Assembly: GCA_036023115.1 (NCBI GenBank) | Contig: JAYKKT010000056.1 | Coordinates: 2,813,001 to 2,877,000 of the forward strand | Length of the DNA stretch: 64,000 nt | DNA from: Brasenia schreberi | Taxonomy: Eukaryota; Streptophyta; Magnoliopsida; Nymphaeales; Cabombaceae | Direction of reading: 5' to 3' | In this document: positions 20,932 through 32,564 of the stretch, piece by piece | How positions within the stretch are numbered: the first letter of the stretch is position 1 | How the letters are laid out: each line of letters opens with the position of its first letter | The notes under the pieces: model-generated | Database searches by the model: none | What the model saw: the letters and a program-made list of their open reading frames with translations, nothing else | What the model was told of the DNA's origin: nothing | Position numbers and translations under genes: made by a program

Positions 20932-23900
20932 CTAGACGGGGTCGACTACATGGATTCTTTGTTTCAATAGATCCCTATCGTGTGCCATGTTAGCAGTTAA
21001 CTCCCAAAAAGCTAGATCATTCTTTATTGTTTCTTTCCAACACTTTTGTCGTCGTCCTCTACCTCTTTTAATGCTTTCCAAATTTAGTTTTTCTAACCTT
21101 CTTACAGGTTCTTCTTTTGATCTTCTTTCTATATGTCCAAACCATCTTAAACGATATTCTCTCATTTTATCCTCTATTGGTGCCACTCCTAATTTGTTTC
21201 TAATAACCTCATTATGTATACGGTCTTTTCTTGTATGACCACTCATCCATCTTAACATCTTCATTTCTGTCACAGACATCTTTTGTATATGTTGATGATT
21301 AACTGCCCAACACTCAGAACCATAAAACATGGCAGGCCTAATTGCTGCTCTATAATATTTACCTTTCAATTTTAATGGTATCTTCTTATCACAAAGAATA
21401 CCTGATGATCCTCTCCATTTTAACCAACTAGCATTAATTCTATGTGTAACATCTCCATCAATTCTTCCATTACTCTGAAAAATTGACCCTAGGTATTTAA
21501 AACTTTCCTTTTGGGGAATGCAATGTGTGCCAATTTTAATTTCTATGTCCTTTGAAGTAACCAAATGATCAAACTTACATTCCATATATTATGTCTTTGT
21601 TCTACTAAGTCGGAGGCCTTTTGCTTTCTAATGTTTCTCTCCATAGTTCCAATTTTCTATTAACTTTTTTCTTAGACTCCTCCACTAATACAATGTCATC
21701 TGCAAATAACATACACCAAGGTACTTTATCTTGAATATGTTTTGTTAACTCATCCATCACCATTATAAATAAGTATGGACTTAAAGTTGATCCTTGATGT
21801 AACCGAATATTAACTTCAAGGAAGTCAGTCGTTCCTTCATGAGTCCTCACACATGTTTTTGCACCATCATACATGTCTCTTATAAGGTTAATATATGTCA
21901 ATGGGATACCTCTTTTTTCCAAAGTTCTCCAAAGAACCTCCCTCGGTACTCTATTATAAGCTTTTTCTAGATCAATAAATATCATGTGAAGGTCTTTCTT
22001 TTTTTCTCTAAAATGTTCCATAAGACATCTCAAAAGGTGAATCACTTCAATAGTAGATCTGCCTGGCATGAATCCAAATTGGTTCTCTGTTGTACTTGAT
22101 ACTTGTCTTAACCTACGTTCGATAATTCTTTCCCATAATTTTATAGTATGACTCATTAACTTGATACCTCGATAATTCACACAATTTTGAATGTCTCCCT
22201 TGTTCTTATATGGATAGATCTGCCTGGCATGAATCCAAATTGGTTCTCTGTTGTACTTGATACTTGTCTTAACCTACGTTCGATAATTCTTTCCCATAAT
22301 TTTATAGTATGACTCATTAACTTGATACCTCGATAATTCACATAATTTTGAATGTCTCCCTTGTTCTTATATATGGGTATAAGTGTACTTGCTCTCCACT
22401 CCTCGGGCATCTTTTGGTTTTTCCATATTTCATTAAATAGACTTGTAAGCCAAGTGATTCCTATTTCTCCTAGTATTTTCCAAACTTCTATACGAATATT
22501 ATATTGTCCTACCGATTTATCACCCTTCATATGTTTAAGAGCCTCTTTGACTTCATTCTTTTGTATACATCGGTAGAAATTGTGGTTTATATACTTTTCT
22601 GACTTGGTTAAATCTCCTAAACTAATACTAACATCTTTATTTTCATTAAAAAGATTATAAAAATAGTTTTTCTATCTATTTCTTATATCATCATTTACCA
22701 CTAGAATTTTTTCATCATTGTCTTTTATGCATCTAACATAATTAAGATCTTTAGTTTTCTTATCTCTAGCCCTAGCTATCCTAAAAATATCTCTTTCACC
22801 CTCTTTTGAGTTGAGTTTTTTATATAAGTCCTCCCAAATCTTAGCTTTTGCTTCACTAACGGCCTTTTTTGCTTCCTTTTTTTGCTTTCTTATAAGCTTC
22901 TAAAGTTTCACTAGTTTTCTTTGCATAATGTAATTTGTAACATGCCCTCTTTACCTTGATTTTATTTTGTACTACTTCGCTCCACCACCAAGCTTCTTTT
23001 TGTGTCGGTACACCTCCCTTAGATACCTGTAATACATCTTTCGCCACTTTCCTAATATGTATAGCCATATTGTTCCACATATCACAGGGTGTGCCAATAT
23101 AATTCCAAACATCTCCTTGAAGTACTTTCTGTTTAAATATATCTTCTTTCTCGCTTTTGAGGTTCCACCATTTAGTATGAATAGCTCGATGCACTCTTTT
23201 CTTCTTTGTCCATCTTTTTATTTGTAAATCCATAACTAAAAGTCGATGTTGGGCGGTTAAGCTTTCTCCTGGAATTACCTTACAATCTTTACAACACGCT
23301 CTATCTTTTTTCTACAAATAAAGTAATCAATTTGTGTTTGTGATAAGCTACTCTTATAAGTAATTAAATGTTCATCTCGTTTTTTGAAGATTGTATTGAC
23401 TATAAAGAAATCAAATGCCATAGCAAAATTTAAAATCTCCCTACATTCCTCGTTTATATCCTCAAAACCAAAGTTTCCATGAATCCCTTAATATCTTAAT
23501 GCCTCTTTACCGACATGTCCATTTAAATCTCTTCCTAAACAAATCATCTCCTTTTGTGGAATCTTTTGAATCACCTAATCTAACTCTTCCCAAAAAACTG
23601 TCTTTATACTATCTTCTAGTCCTACTTGGGGTGTGTAAGCATAAACTATATTCAAAACCTCTGCTCCTAACAGTAATTTCAACATCATGATTCGGTCACC
23701 ATATTGTTGTATGTCTACTACACTCTCCTTTAAATCTTTATTTATGATAATACCAACTCCGTTTCGAGCATTTTCTTTACCTGAGTACCATAATTTAAAA
23801 CCTGTATCCTCTATCTCCTTTGCTTTTTCTCCAACCCATTTTATCTCTTGTAGACATAGAATATGAATTTTTCTTTGAATCATAGTATCTACCACCTCCA

Positions 23901-24225
23901 TTAGCTTACCGGATAATGTTTCGATATTCCAAGAACCAATACGAATCTTATTATCTAGGACTAGCTTCTTTACCTCCTGCATCCGTCCATAATCAAAATG
24001 TGGAGACCCTCTCTGAAAATTTTTCACTACATTCGGGCGGCAATATAGCAGGACTAACTTCTTTACCCACACCAGTCCATGATGTGGGAACCCTCTCTGC
24101 AATTGATTCACTACATTTGGGCGAAAATGTAGTAGCCCTTGCTTACTTCTTACTGCATTCGGACTCTGTAGCACGTCGCTAGGCAGGAAAACCCTAAAGC
24201 AATGCTCATAATTTTTGTAATCCAT
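20932..24225 (-). pseudogene. RTE-2 endonuclease-reverse transcriptase (broken)
   Basis: Endonuclease at 23575-24225: IRIGSWNIETLSGKL, CLQEIKWVGEKAKEIE, NGVGIIINKDLK. A basic linker is at 22856-23233 (IHTKWWNLKSEKEDIFKQKV). RT is at 21605-22530: [43 protein letters not shown], and catalytic FADD near 21695-21706. The C-terminal domain is at 20932-21585 (CWAVNHQHIQKMSVTEMKMLRWM). The duplication at 22055-22376 (161 bp, not a multiple of three) shifts the RT frame, and further stops separate the pieces. The endonuclease nicks the target and RT primes from the nick in active relatives. Confidence 0.9.
22055..22376. repeat. 161-bp tandem duplication inside RTE-2 RT
   Basis: AGATCTGCCTGGCATG begins at 22055 and again at 22216, and the copies are nearly identical through TCCCTTGTTCTTATAT. 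RTE-3 has a single copy, so the duplication is private to RTE-2. It encodes part of the RT finger/palm region twice. Confidence 0.9.
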
Positions 24226-24341
24226 GGTATAAAAATCTAATGAATTTTTACGTTGGCTGTTGGAAGCCTAACACAACCCTCCTCCTTTATCCGGGCTTGG
24301 GACTGGCAATGCAAGGGTGATCCCTTACATGGGCGGAGTTG

Positions 24342-24360
24342 AAAAAAATAGGATAACCAA
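24342..24360. repeat. RTE-2 target site duplication, right copy
   Basis: Matches 20887-20905 with one difference; GypB LTR sequence resumes after it. Confidence 0.9.
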
Positions 24361-24701
24361 TCTCTAAAAATATAACCAATTTCTGTTTTCAAGATTGAAG
24401 TTGATCTTGATAAAAGAATAAATTCACGATTTTTGCAAATTTGTTTGAATTGAAACTTGGTTTTAAAAACTTTTCAGATCTAAAAGCGATCTTCTAAGTG
24501 TCTAGGCTGACCCATGAGAACCGTTTCAAGAAATCCTATGATGAAAAGATCTCACTAGTCCACATTCGCCCAAGAAGTTAGAAATCCAAATCTAAATTTG
24601 AAAGTTTTGAAAAACTTACTGGCATGCTCGCGCACTCATATTTGTGAATTGAATTTTAAGTCTCTTCATAGGCTTTGAAATTAAATTTTTATTTACAGAT
24701 T

Positions 24702-24718
24702 TGGCATGCTAGGTGTGA
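24702..24718 (+). other. GypB primer-binding site
   Basis: TGGCATGCTAGGTGTGA a few bases after the LTR end. Corresponding sites are TGGCACGCTTGGTGGGAC in GypE (51845) and TGGCATGCCCGGTGGGAC on the minus strand near 43600. The primer tRNA was not determined. Confidence 0.65.
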
Positions 24719-24869
24719 CTTGAGTCTTGAGAAGATCACTTCAATCCAATTTTCCAAAAACCAATTCCAATTTTTGAAATCGTGATTCTAAACCTAGCTT
24801 CTTTAAATCCTTTGTTTTAGGTCAATTTTCAACTTCCAAATAATGTCCAGTTAAGAGGGTTCCATCGAG

Positions 24870-26550
24870 GTGTCTTGTCGAGCATCTTGCTCTACAAGTC
24901 ATAGTTCAAAAAGAATTTTGAAAACTTTACAAAATAATGAGGATAGAATTGCGTCTCTCAAGAGAGAACTAAGAGAATTGAGAATCGAATGGGAAATTGT
25001 TGCATTGACCCAAGAGGCCAATGAGGTGGAGTTTTGTTCATCACATGGGAAGCAAGCAAGGGCTTACTCATTACTCGTGAAAGCCCCGAGTAACCTCAAA
25101 ATTCGAAGATGAGGAACTAATGCACGAATCTATCACAGTTAAGGATCGAAAGGCCCTCCAAGAACTCTTAAAGGGCCAAACAAAAGAGACAAGGGTGTAT
25201 TCACTAAATGATTTTTTGCCTTCAGATTACCAAACTGATAGTGATGATGAAATACTGAGTTTTGATCAGTATGATGGGAATGGAGATATTTGATCCCATC
25301 TCCAACTCTTTACTAGGAGGGCCTATAAAAAGAAGAAGGATTCCTCCAAATGGATATATTGGTTCTCTCACTCTTTGAAGGAAAATGCTTCAAAGTGGTT
25401 GGCTTCTTACGATCTAAGCCAATTCACTACTTTCAAGAATATACAACGTTTTTCTCATAATGTAGAAGTCACCCCAACTCTCAACACTTTGAGAGATACA
25501 AAGCAATCTCCCAACGAGGATGCACACGCATTCATTATAAGATGGAGGTCACTTCTAGGCCAAGTGAAAGAGTCAATTTCTGAAGGATGTGCAGTGATGC
25601 TCATCCTTGAAAATTTGAAAACCCATTTGAAAGCACTTCTCTCCCTCCAGGAGATCAACACTTTTCAAAAGTTGATTAAAAAAGCCTCCCTTTTCAAATT
25701 AAATTTGGAAAAGGGAGTTATGAGGATCTCTAGAAAGGAAAAAAATTTCTAAAAAAGTTTGAAAAACTCAGGGATACCCCCTACATGCACCTGAAGGGAG
25801 AGTGAAATCTCACAAAGTGACTCATATACGTGTAAAGCAAAGCCCATTCAGTCCATCAAAGCCCTTTGGACAAAAACCTTCTTCTTCAAAAACTCAAAAA
25901 ATAAGAAAAAGTTTGAAAAACAAAAAAGAGAATACACCAACCTAGGACAACCACTCACAAAAGTTCTAGACATTCTTTTGGCACAAGGCTTGGTTAACCT
26001 TCCTCCAATTCCTAAAGGGGCTCCCCCTAAGGGACAATTTCTTGAAGTGTTTTGTAAGTATCATAGGCTCAAAGGCCATGTTACCAAAAATTGTTTTTCT
26101 CTTAAAAATAAAATAGAGGATTTGATAGAGCAAGGGAGGCTCCATGTCTTAGAAGAACCGAAACCCTCTCAAACAATCTTCAAAGAACTTTTTCCGAACC
26201 ATGCAAGCACAAGCGAGAAAGCCAAAGAGGTATGCTTCTTTCAAACTTGTGGGATTGATGTCAATCATGCATTGCAATCGGTTCACACTACTTGTCACAC
26301 ACAACTTTCTCTCGTAATAAAAAAAGCCAAGGAAGTAGTAATCTAGGGAGCGCTTAAAGTCATGCTCCCGACTAGAGTCTTTCTAGAAATCCGAGGTGCT
26401 CCAAAGCATCAAAGTAGAGCCAAGATAGGATCGAGCCTTAGGGAAAGTGTAGAGAAAGTGACTAGGTCCGGAAGGATCTATCAACCCTCATACTTAGCCA
26501 AACAAGCTAGCAAAGAGGTGGTTGTTTTGCCCGGCCCCCGAAAATCATGA
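24870..26550 (+). pseudogene. GypB gag (broken)
   Basis: An N-terminal coiled-coil-like stretch (RIASLKRELRELRIEWEIV) is followed at 25375-25752 by the retrotransposon gag domain (ASKWLASYDLSQFTTFKNI, HAFIIRWRSL). A knuckle-like CKYHRLKGHVTKNC near 26056-26097 is followed by DLIEQGRL, a wording typical of Tat/Athila gag. Frames change between segments, so the gene is dead. Gag would build the virus-like particle in an active element. Confidence 0.8.
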
Positions 26551-26939
26551 ATCCCTAATTCATTTCATGGCATGGATAAGGTAAAAATATTGTGTTAACT
26601 CTCTTTGATCTAGAACAATATTTGTCAAAACTTTCCATAAACATATATATCTTAGAGTTGATACAAACATCACCTAAACATAGACGAGTCTTAGAGAGAA
26701 TCCTAGAGAAAGCAAGAGTTAGTACTTCCATAATTGTTGAGTCTCTATACTTCTTGATCTCTCCCATTCTCACAAAAATTCTAATCGTATTCTCCAAGGA
26801 TGAGTTGGATAGACCTATCACATCCCACAATCAAGCTTTACACATAGAGGTGGTATTGAATCACCACACTCTTGAAAATGCTTAGTTGATGGGAGAGGGG
26901 GTCTAAACATCCTTCCTCTTCACATAGCCTTCCAAATTG

Positions 26940-27389
26940 GAGTACCCATGTCTAGGCTTGAAAAAAGTGCAATTCTCATCACTGGATACGATGACAACTC
27001 ATCCCACCCCATAGGCTCCATTGAGTTACCCATGGAAGTTAGTTGGTCCCATCCCCAGTTTATTCCACGTGCTAGACATAAACCCCCACTACAATTTGTT
27101 GCTAGGGAGGCCTTGGATACACTCTCGCCAAGCCATCCCTTCAACCTTTCACAAGTGCCTAAAAATCCCATGGGAAAATCAAGTCGTGGTAGTCTTTGGA
27201 AAAGACACTACAATCCTTAAGGGAATTCAAACATTTCGTTGTCTATCAAGTGACCCAACAAGTAGTATGGAAGAGGCCATTGAAGAGTTGAATCCTCCCA
27301 AGTCATCCACTCCCAAAATCGTGCACATCCTACGCACACCCAAGAAAATCCAAGTGCATAATCACATCATGGATGACACATTATTCTAA
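26940..27389 (+). pseudogene. GypB protease region (broken)
   Basis: Overlapping frames carry the retropepsin-like end of Tat polyproteins: NPHYNLLLGRPWIHS, followed by AIPSTFHKCLKIP. The homologous minus-strand relic lies at 34856-35107. The active-site DTG/DSG is not clearly preserved. Confidence 0.65.
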
Positions 27390-27912
27390 GGCCACCTCGT
27401 TTACCAAAAAATTTCAAAATTTAAAAAGCCTTGGAACATATTGTTGAACATGGGATATGCACCCTATCAATGTCTAAGAGCCAAGAACTAAGAGAGATTG
27501 GAACCTCTTCTACCCTCCCCAAACCTGGGTCAACATGGTTTAGGGTACAACCCATCCATACCCCCTAAGTCACCACCTAAGACCACTTTGGTTAAGGGTG
27601 CCCTAGAGCCAACTCAAACCAAAACCTATGCCTTAGACCTCCTATTCGAAATCTAATTCATGGTGTTTTCTTTGTAAGCTTGGTGGAAGACTCCTATTTT
27701 CAAAAAAATCTAAAAAGGTATATATTTGGAAAAACTAAAAAAAATCTAGAAATTTTCCAAAGTCGAAAAACATTTAAAATTCTAAAAATTCCAAAAAGAA
27801 AGTCCTTTACATTTATTCTTCTGGTGTTTCTCTATTAAAAGCCATAAAAATTGAAAACATTGAAGAAAATTCAAAAAAATCAAGATTTTAAAAATCAGTT
27901 TTACAAAAACTA

Positions 27913-29826
27913 GTGTATATTCTCAAACCCAAGTTGAGTCCATCTCTTGTAAATAATCCTTCTCTTGTGAATAATCCTTTCTTAGAAACCAAGACACTTA
28001 AGAGTGATCAAAGTGAGGAGGTCAATCCCCTCATCCATGAGGAGGATCAAGCCTCTGAGCATGCTAAATTCCATAAAATCTTTGACTTGGAAAAACCTTC
28101 AAATTCGGTAGGAGGGGATTTTCTCTAGGTTAACTTGGGAACGGAGTCTCATTCCAAGTATGTCAAAATAGGAAATTACTTACATGAGCATGAAAAATCA
28201 TCATTCATTGTATTCTTGAAATCATACATGAATGTGTTTGCATGGACCTATGAAGGTATGCCCGGTTTAGACCCTAGGATTGTAGAGCATTGTTTGCCTC
28301 TAGAACCAAATGTCAAACCCTTGAAACAAAAGCTTAAGAAAATCTACCTCGATGCTCACTCTCATTCAAAGAGGGTTTAGAAGATCTTTTAAAGGCTGCA
28401 TTTATAAAACCTATTGTTTACTCATAATGACTTTCAAATATTATTGTAGTTTGAAAATCCAATGGGAAAATTTGTATTTACAATTATTTTAGAAACTTAA
28501 ACAAAGTCACTCCAAAAGATAATTTTCCACTACCTAACATTGATTTGATAGTGGATAGCATTGCAAATCATGAGATGTTTTCTTTCATAGATCAGGCTAA
28601 AACTACTTTCACTACACCTTGGGGTACATACTATTACATGGTCATGCCTTTTGATTTAAAAAATGCTGGTGCCACATACCAAAGAGCCATGACAACCATT
28701 TTCCACGATCAAATTCATGAGCTCTAGGAAGTATATGTGGATGATCTTTTGGTGAAATAAAAAAATCGATGTACACACAGAATGTTTGCAAAAAGTTTTC
28801 GAAAGACTTAAACTTTATAAAGTGAAACTAAACCCTCAAAAGTATGTATTTGGAGTAGAATTGGAAAAACTCTTAGGGTTCATGGTTAGCCAAAGGGGCA
28901 TAGAGGTCAACACCTCTAAGTGTCGAGCCATCAGACATGCCTCCACCCTCTAACTTGGCCTAGGTTCGTAGCTTTCAAGGTCGACTCCAAGCAATTAGGA
29001 GATTTATCTCCAACTTAGAAACAAGATGTGAACCCTTCAATAAACTTTTGACAAAGAGTGTTAAATTCGATTGGGATTCCAAATGCCAAAAAGTTTTTGA
29101 AAGATTGAAAACTTATTTGGTGAATCCTCCAATTTTAAAACCTCCTCGGGAAGGCATTTACTTCTTTATCTTTCCATTCACACGAATGTATTGGGTGCTT
29201 TATTTGCTCAATATAAGGATGATAGTCTCAAAGGGTATGCTATTTACTACATTTCGAAAACTCTATTGGTAAATGAAAGAAATTATCAAGCCATGGAGAA
29301 AACGTGTTTGACCTTGGTATGGACTTGCCAAAAGGTTAGACATTATTTCTTGGATAATGAAATTTGGATAGTGTCTAAACTTAACCCTATCAAGCACCTT
29401 TTTGAAAAACCTATCTTAACAGGTAGGCTAGGTTAATGACAACTCCTCTTAATGGAGTATGACTTGAAATTTCATCATCAAAACTCCATTAAGGGACAAG
29501 CCCTAGCTGATCATGTGGTCGACTTACCCCTTAAAGATACATATTCCATACTTAATGAAATGCCCGATGAGGGTATCTTGACAAATGAATTGAAATTTCA
29601 TGTTTTATCAAATTATTGTAATGAGAATCAAGTATGGAAAATGTACTTTGATGGGGCAAGGAATCAACAAGTGGCAGGTGTGGGAATCATTCTCATATCC
29701 CCCGAAAAGGGAGAAATCCCAATGTCATTCCGACTAGATTTTCTTTGTTCTAACAATGTGGCCGAATATGAGGTACTCATACAAGGACTAAAAGTTTTGA
29801 AAAAATCTAGGAGCATCATGCATTGA
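27913..29826 (+). pseudogene. GypB reverse transcriptase with two RNase H domains (broken)
   Basis: The RT lead-in FAWTYEGMPGLDPRIVEHCLPL (28230-28310) is followed by fingers and palm (FSFIDQAKTTFTTPWGTYYYMVMPFDLKNAGATYQRAM) and catalytic YVDD at 28734-28745. The first RNase H is at about 29050-29436 (KGYAIYYISKTLLVNERNYQ, RHYFLDNEIW). A second, distinct RNase H at 29620-29826 starts MYFDGARNQQVAGVGI and includes NNVAEYEVLIQGL. A second RNase H of this kind is the known mark of the Tat lineage. Several stops and shifts are present. Confidence 0.85.
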
Positions 29827-30230
29827 AGTTTTTGGAGATTCTATGCTTGTTGTAAACCAAGTTTCAAAAATTTGGCAAGTCAAAAATGAAAAACTCAATC
29901 CACACCACGAATTGGCTAGGAAGTTGGTCGATTCTTTCAAATCTTGCACTCACTCACATAGGAAAAGAGGACAACACAATAGTTGATGCTCTCTCTTTAC
30001 TAGGGTCATGTCTAAGGATCAACCCCACCTTGGGTGCTCGATCCCTAGAAATCCTACACCTACCCACTCCATCCACTCATGATTTAGAGATTTACCAAAA
30101 TATCCAAATTCCAAATAAAAAACCTTGGTTTCAAGACATTAATAACTTTTTAGAAAATGGGGGATTTCCCGAATTTGCTTCTTTTAGATGTAAAACTTTT
30201 ATTTGAAAAATCTCAACTAAATACATTGTC

Positions 30231-31348
30231 TTGGGAGGGGTTCTTTACAAAAAGAGTTTTTTTGGCATCTTATTGAGATTATTCAACCATGATGAGGTTA
30301 AGACCATCTTGCATGAATTCCACGATAGGGAATGTGGGGGTCATGTCAACTCAAATATGATAGCCATGAAAATACTTAGAGCGGGTTATTTTTGGTCCAC
30401 TTTGAAACAAGATTGTCAAGACCATGTTAGGAAGTGTCATTAGTGTTAAGTGCATGGAAATGCCATTCATATTCCATCATCTACATTGCACTTCATCGTG
30501 AGCCCATGGCCCTTCACAGTGTGGGCATTTGATATCATTGGACCAATATGGCCCACTGCATCTAATGGACACAGGTTCATTTTAGGAGCCACTGAATATT
30601 TTTCTAAATGGGTTGAAGTTACCTCCTTGACTAATGTTCAAGGACAACATGTAGTGGCAGTTATTAAGAAAAATATCATGGTTCGATTTAGAGTTCTAAG
30701 AGACCTCGTATCGGATAATGGCACCCCATTCAAAATTGAAAAAGTGGAGAGGTTGTGTAAAACCTATGGCATCACTCAACAATTTTCTTTGCTCTACTAC
30801 CCTCAAGGCAACGGCCAAGCCGAAGCTACAAACAAAACTCTCAAAAGCATCATTGAGAAAAATTTAGAGAAGGGTAGGACATGACATGAGAAGCTAGATG
30901 AAGCCTTATGGGCTTATAGGACTTTCATCCACACTCTCACAAATGCCACACTATTTGAGTTGGTCTATGGTACAAATGCCATACTCCCCATTCATACCAA
31001 ATTGCATTCATTTCATAATCTCTTGCACTCAATCTATCCATAGAGACCCTTCAACAAGCTAGGATGTTCAAGCTTGATTTACTTGATAAGAAAAGGCTCC
31101 TTGCCATAGATCATGCACAAGCATACTGGTAAAGGATAACTCGATACTAAGAAAAATACATGAAGGCCCGCCACTTCAAAGTTGGCAACCTTGTTTTGAA
31201 AAGCATCCACCATCGTGGCCCATGTCCACTTGGTAAGTGGCGGCTGAAGTGGGATGGTCCCTATATTGTAAGAGGGGCAACCACAAACAATGCATGTTGG
31301 TTGATTAATGTTGAAGAAAGAAATTTAGTATCAAAGCCCCATACTTGA
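30231..31348 (+). pseudogene. GypB integrase (broken)
   Basis: Zinc region HEFHDRECGGH ... CQDHVRKCH (30310-30440). All three core acidic residues remain: Asp in AFDIIGPIW (30531), Asp in SDNGTPF (30714) and Glu in QAEATNKT (30822). The last two are 35 residues apart, as expected for DD35E. A C-terminal segment (KWDGPYIVRGATTNNACWLI) continues to 31348. Stops at about 30444, 30882 and after prevent a full protein. Confidence 0.85.
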
Positions 31349-32522
31349 AAAGATACTATGTCTAGGATATACTCTAAATTCTTTTGAAACGATTTTTGAA
31401 AATATATCTCCTTTTGAATTTCTTGAAAGAAGGACCACAATGAATTATGTGACAGTAAATTAGGGATGAATGCTTCATGAAAAGTAGAGCTTTCAAAATC
31501 ATTTGATAACATTCAAAAATCTTTGGCTTACAAGATGAGGCCTAGTTCAAAATAACAAAATATTTTCAAATGATAGGTGCTATTATGAAATGGGATACAC
31601 TTGTCTAGATTGAGTATCTAAAGGGATAAGCTATTTCTCCCATTTCATTCCTCTTTAAAAGGAAAATTGGCAAAAATCGAAAAGAAAAGGAAGAAAAACA
31701 AAACCTCCAATATAAAGGTCTTCCGAAAAGAAAAGAAAAGAGAAAACAAAACCTCTAATATAGAGGATCTCTTCAAAAAAAAAGAAAAAGAAAAGTCAAG
31801 CTCAAAAAAACTAATTTTCCATCAAAATTTTATTTGTCTCATACCACAAGATGCTTCAGAAGGGACTGTGGGAAACTCTTTCTCAAAATCTATACAGCAT
31901 ATCCCAATGGAGAAAAAGTTTGTCATTATAATCCTATAATAGGAATAGGACCTACCCATTTGGATTTCATTTTGTTTGAGGATTAGACCTTGTTGTGTGG
32001 GAAATTGAATTTTGAAATGTTATTCAAAGTTTTTCGACAAAACCTCTGCTAAATAGTGGGTATTAAAACCCAAGTAAAGGGAAATATAAGAAATTGAAAG
32101 TCCCTTTTCATGAAAACCAAAGGGAGTTTTTTTTTTTAAATAAATTTTCAAAAACCCAAAACATCAATTGAAACAACATGAGAATCATCCTACTTAGGGC
32201 AGTCGGCCTTCATGGACTTCTTCCCAAGCTCCCAAATTAGATGAAAGGGTCTCTACAACACACTTCACACTCCATGTACACATGCATCCACAAAAAAGGT
32301 TGTGCATAAATGGTCATCAAAGGACTAGGCATTCCCATTCCATGTCAAGTCTCCTTTAGCTAAAATCCTCTCCTTTGCAAATGAGATAAATCTAAGAAAA
32401 AAGTTGTCATGGAATAAGGGAGAGATCCATACTCTCAAGACAAATATAGGAAGAAAACCAAAAGGGTGTTTATTCTTTGCCATTAACTAAATAAATTTGG
32501 GTTAATACCAAAGAGGGGCATC
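31349..32522 (+). other. GypB 3' non-coding region
   Basis: Non-coding spacer between integrase and 3' LTR, also present in GypE (55440-56480); shared landmarks include TGCTTCAGAAGGGAC (31852 and 55951). It ends in the purine tract AAAGAGGGGCA at 32510-32520, just before TGTAAACACCC. Confidence 0.7.
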
Positions 32523-32564
32523 TGTAAACACCCAAAAAAATTTGTAAATAAAATTTTCCAACGT
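32523..32564 (+). repeat. GypB 3' LTR stub
   Basis: TGTAAACACCC and about 30 more LTR bases in plus orientation, then similarity shifts to an LTR of opposite orientation. Confidence 0.6.

Larger units (their letters stand above)
20906..24341 (-). mobile_element. RTE-2, full-length RTE-clade LINE (3.4 kb)
   Basis: Minus-strand LINE bounded by a 19-bp target duplication. Its 3' end (left side here) carries the (TTG)n tail, seen as AACAACAAC. Its 5' end is the start CAACTCCGCCCATGTAAGGG. It codes for an APE endonuclease and RT with the RTE-type C-terminal domain. A 161-bp internal duplication and other lesions break the ORF. It split the GypB 5' LTR, so it is younger than GypB. Confidence 0.95.
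18931..24697 (+). repeat. GypB 5' LTR, split by RTE-2
   Basis: Starts TGTAAATAACAATCG (family form TGTAAAC.CCC) and ends TTTTTATTTACA before the PBS. Without RTE-2 it is about 2.3 kb. It matches the reverse complement of the LTR at 47036-48593 closely at its start. The middle (19200-19700) is rich in degenerate TCAAGGC-type words. Confidence 0.8.
18931..32560 (+). mobile_element. GypB, Tat-like Ty3/gypsy element with dual RNase H
   Basis: Plus-strand element with 5' LTR, PBS, gag, protease, RT, RNase H, a second RNase H, integrase and a purine tract. RTE-2 interrupts its 5' LTR. The 3' LTR is recognisable for only about 40 bp (from 32523) before the sequence switches to a minus-strand LTR. 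No matching target duplication was found, so the element has probably been rearranged. The extra RNase H and the H-x3-GH-x3-NC-type knuckle point to the plant Tat lineage. Confidence 0.85.
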
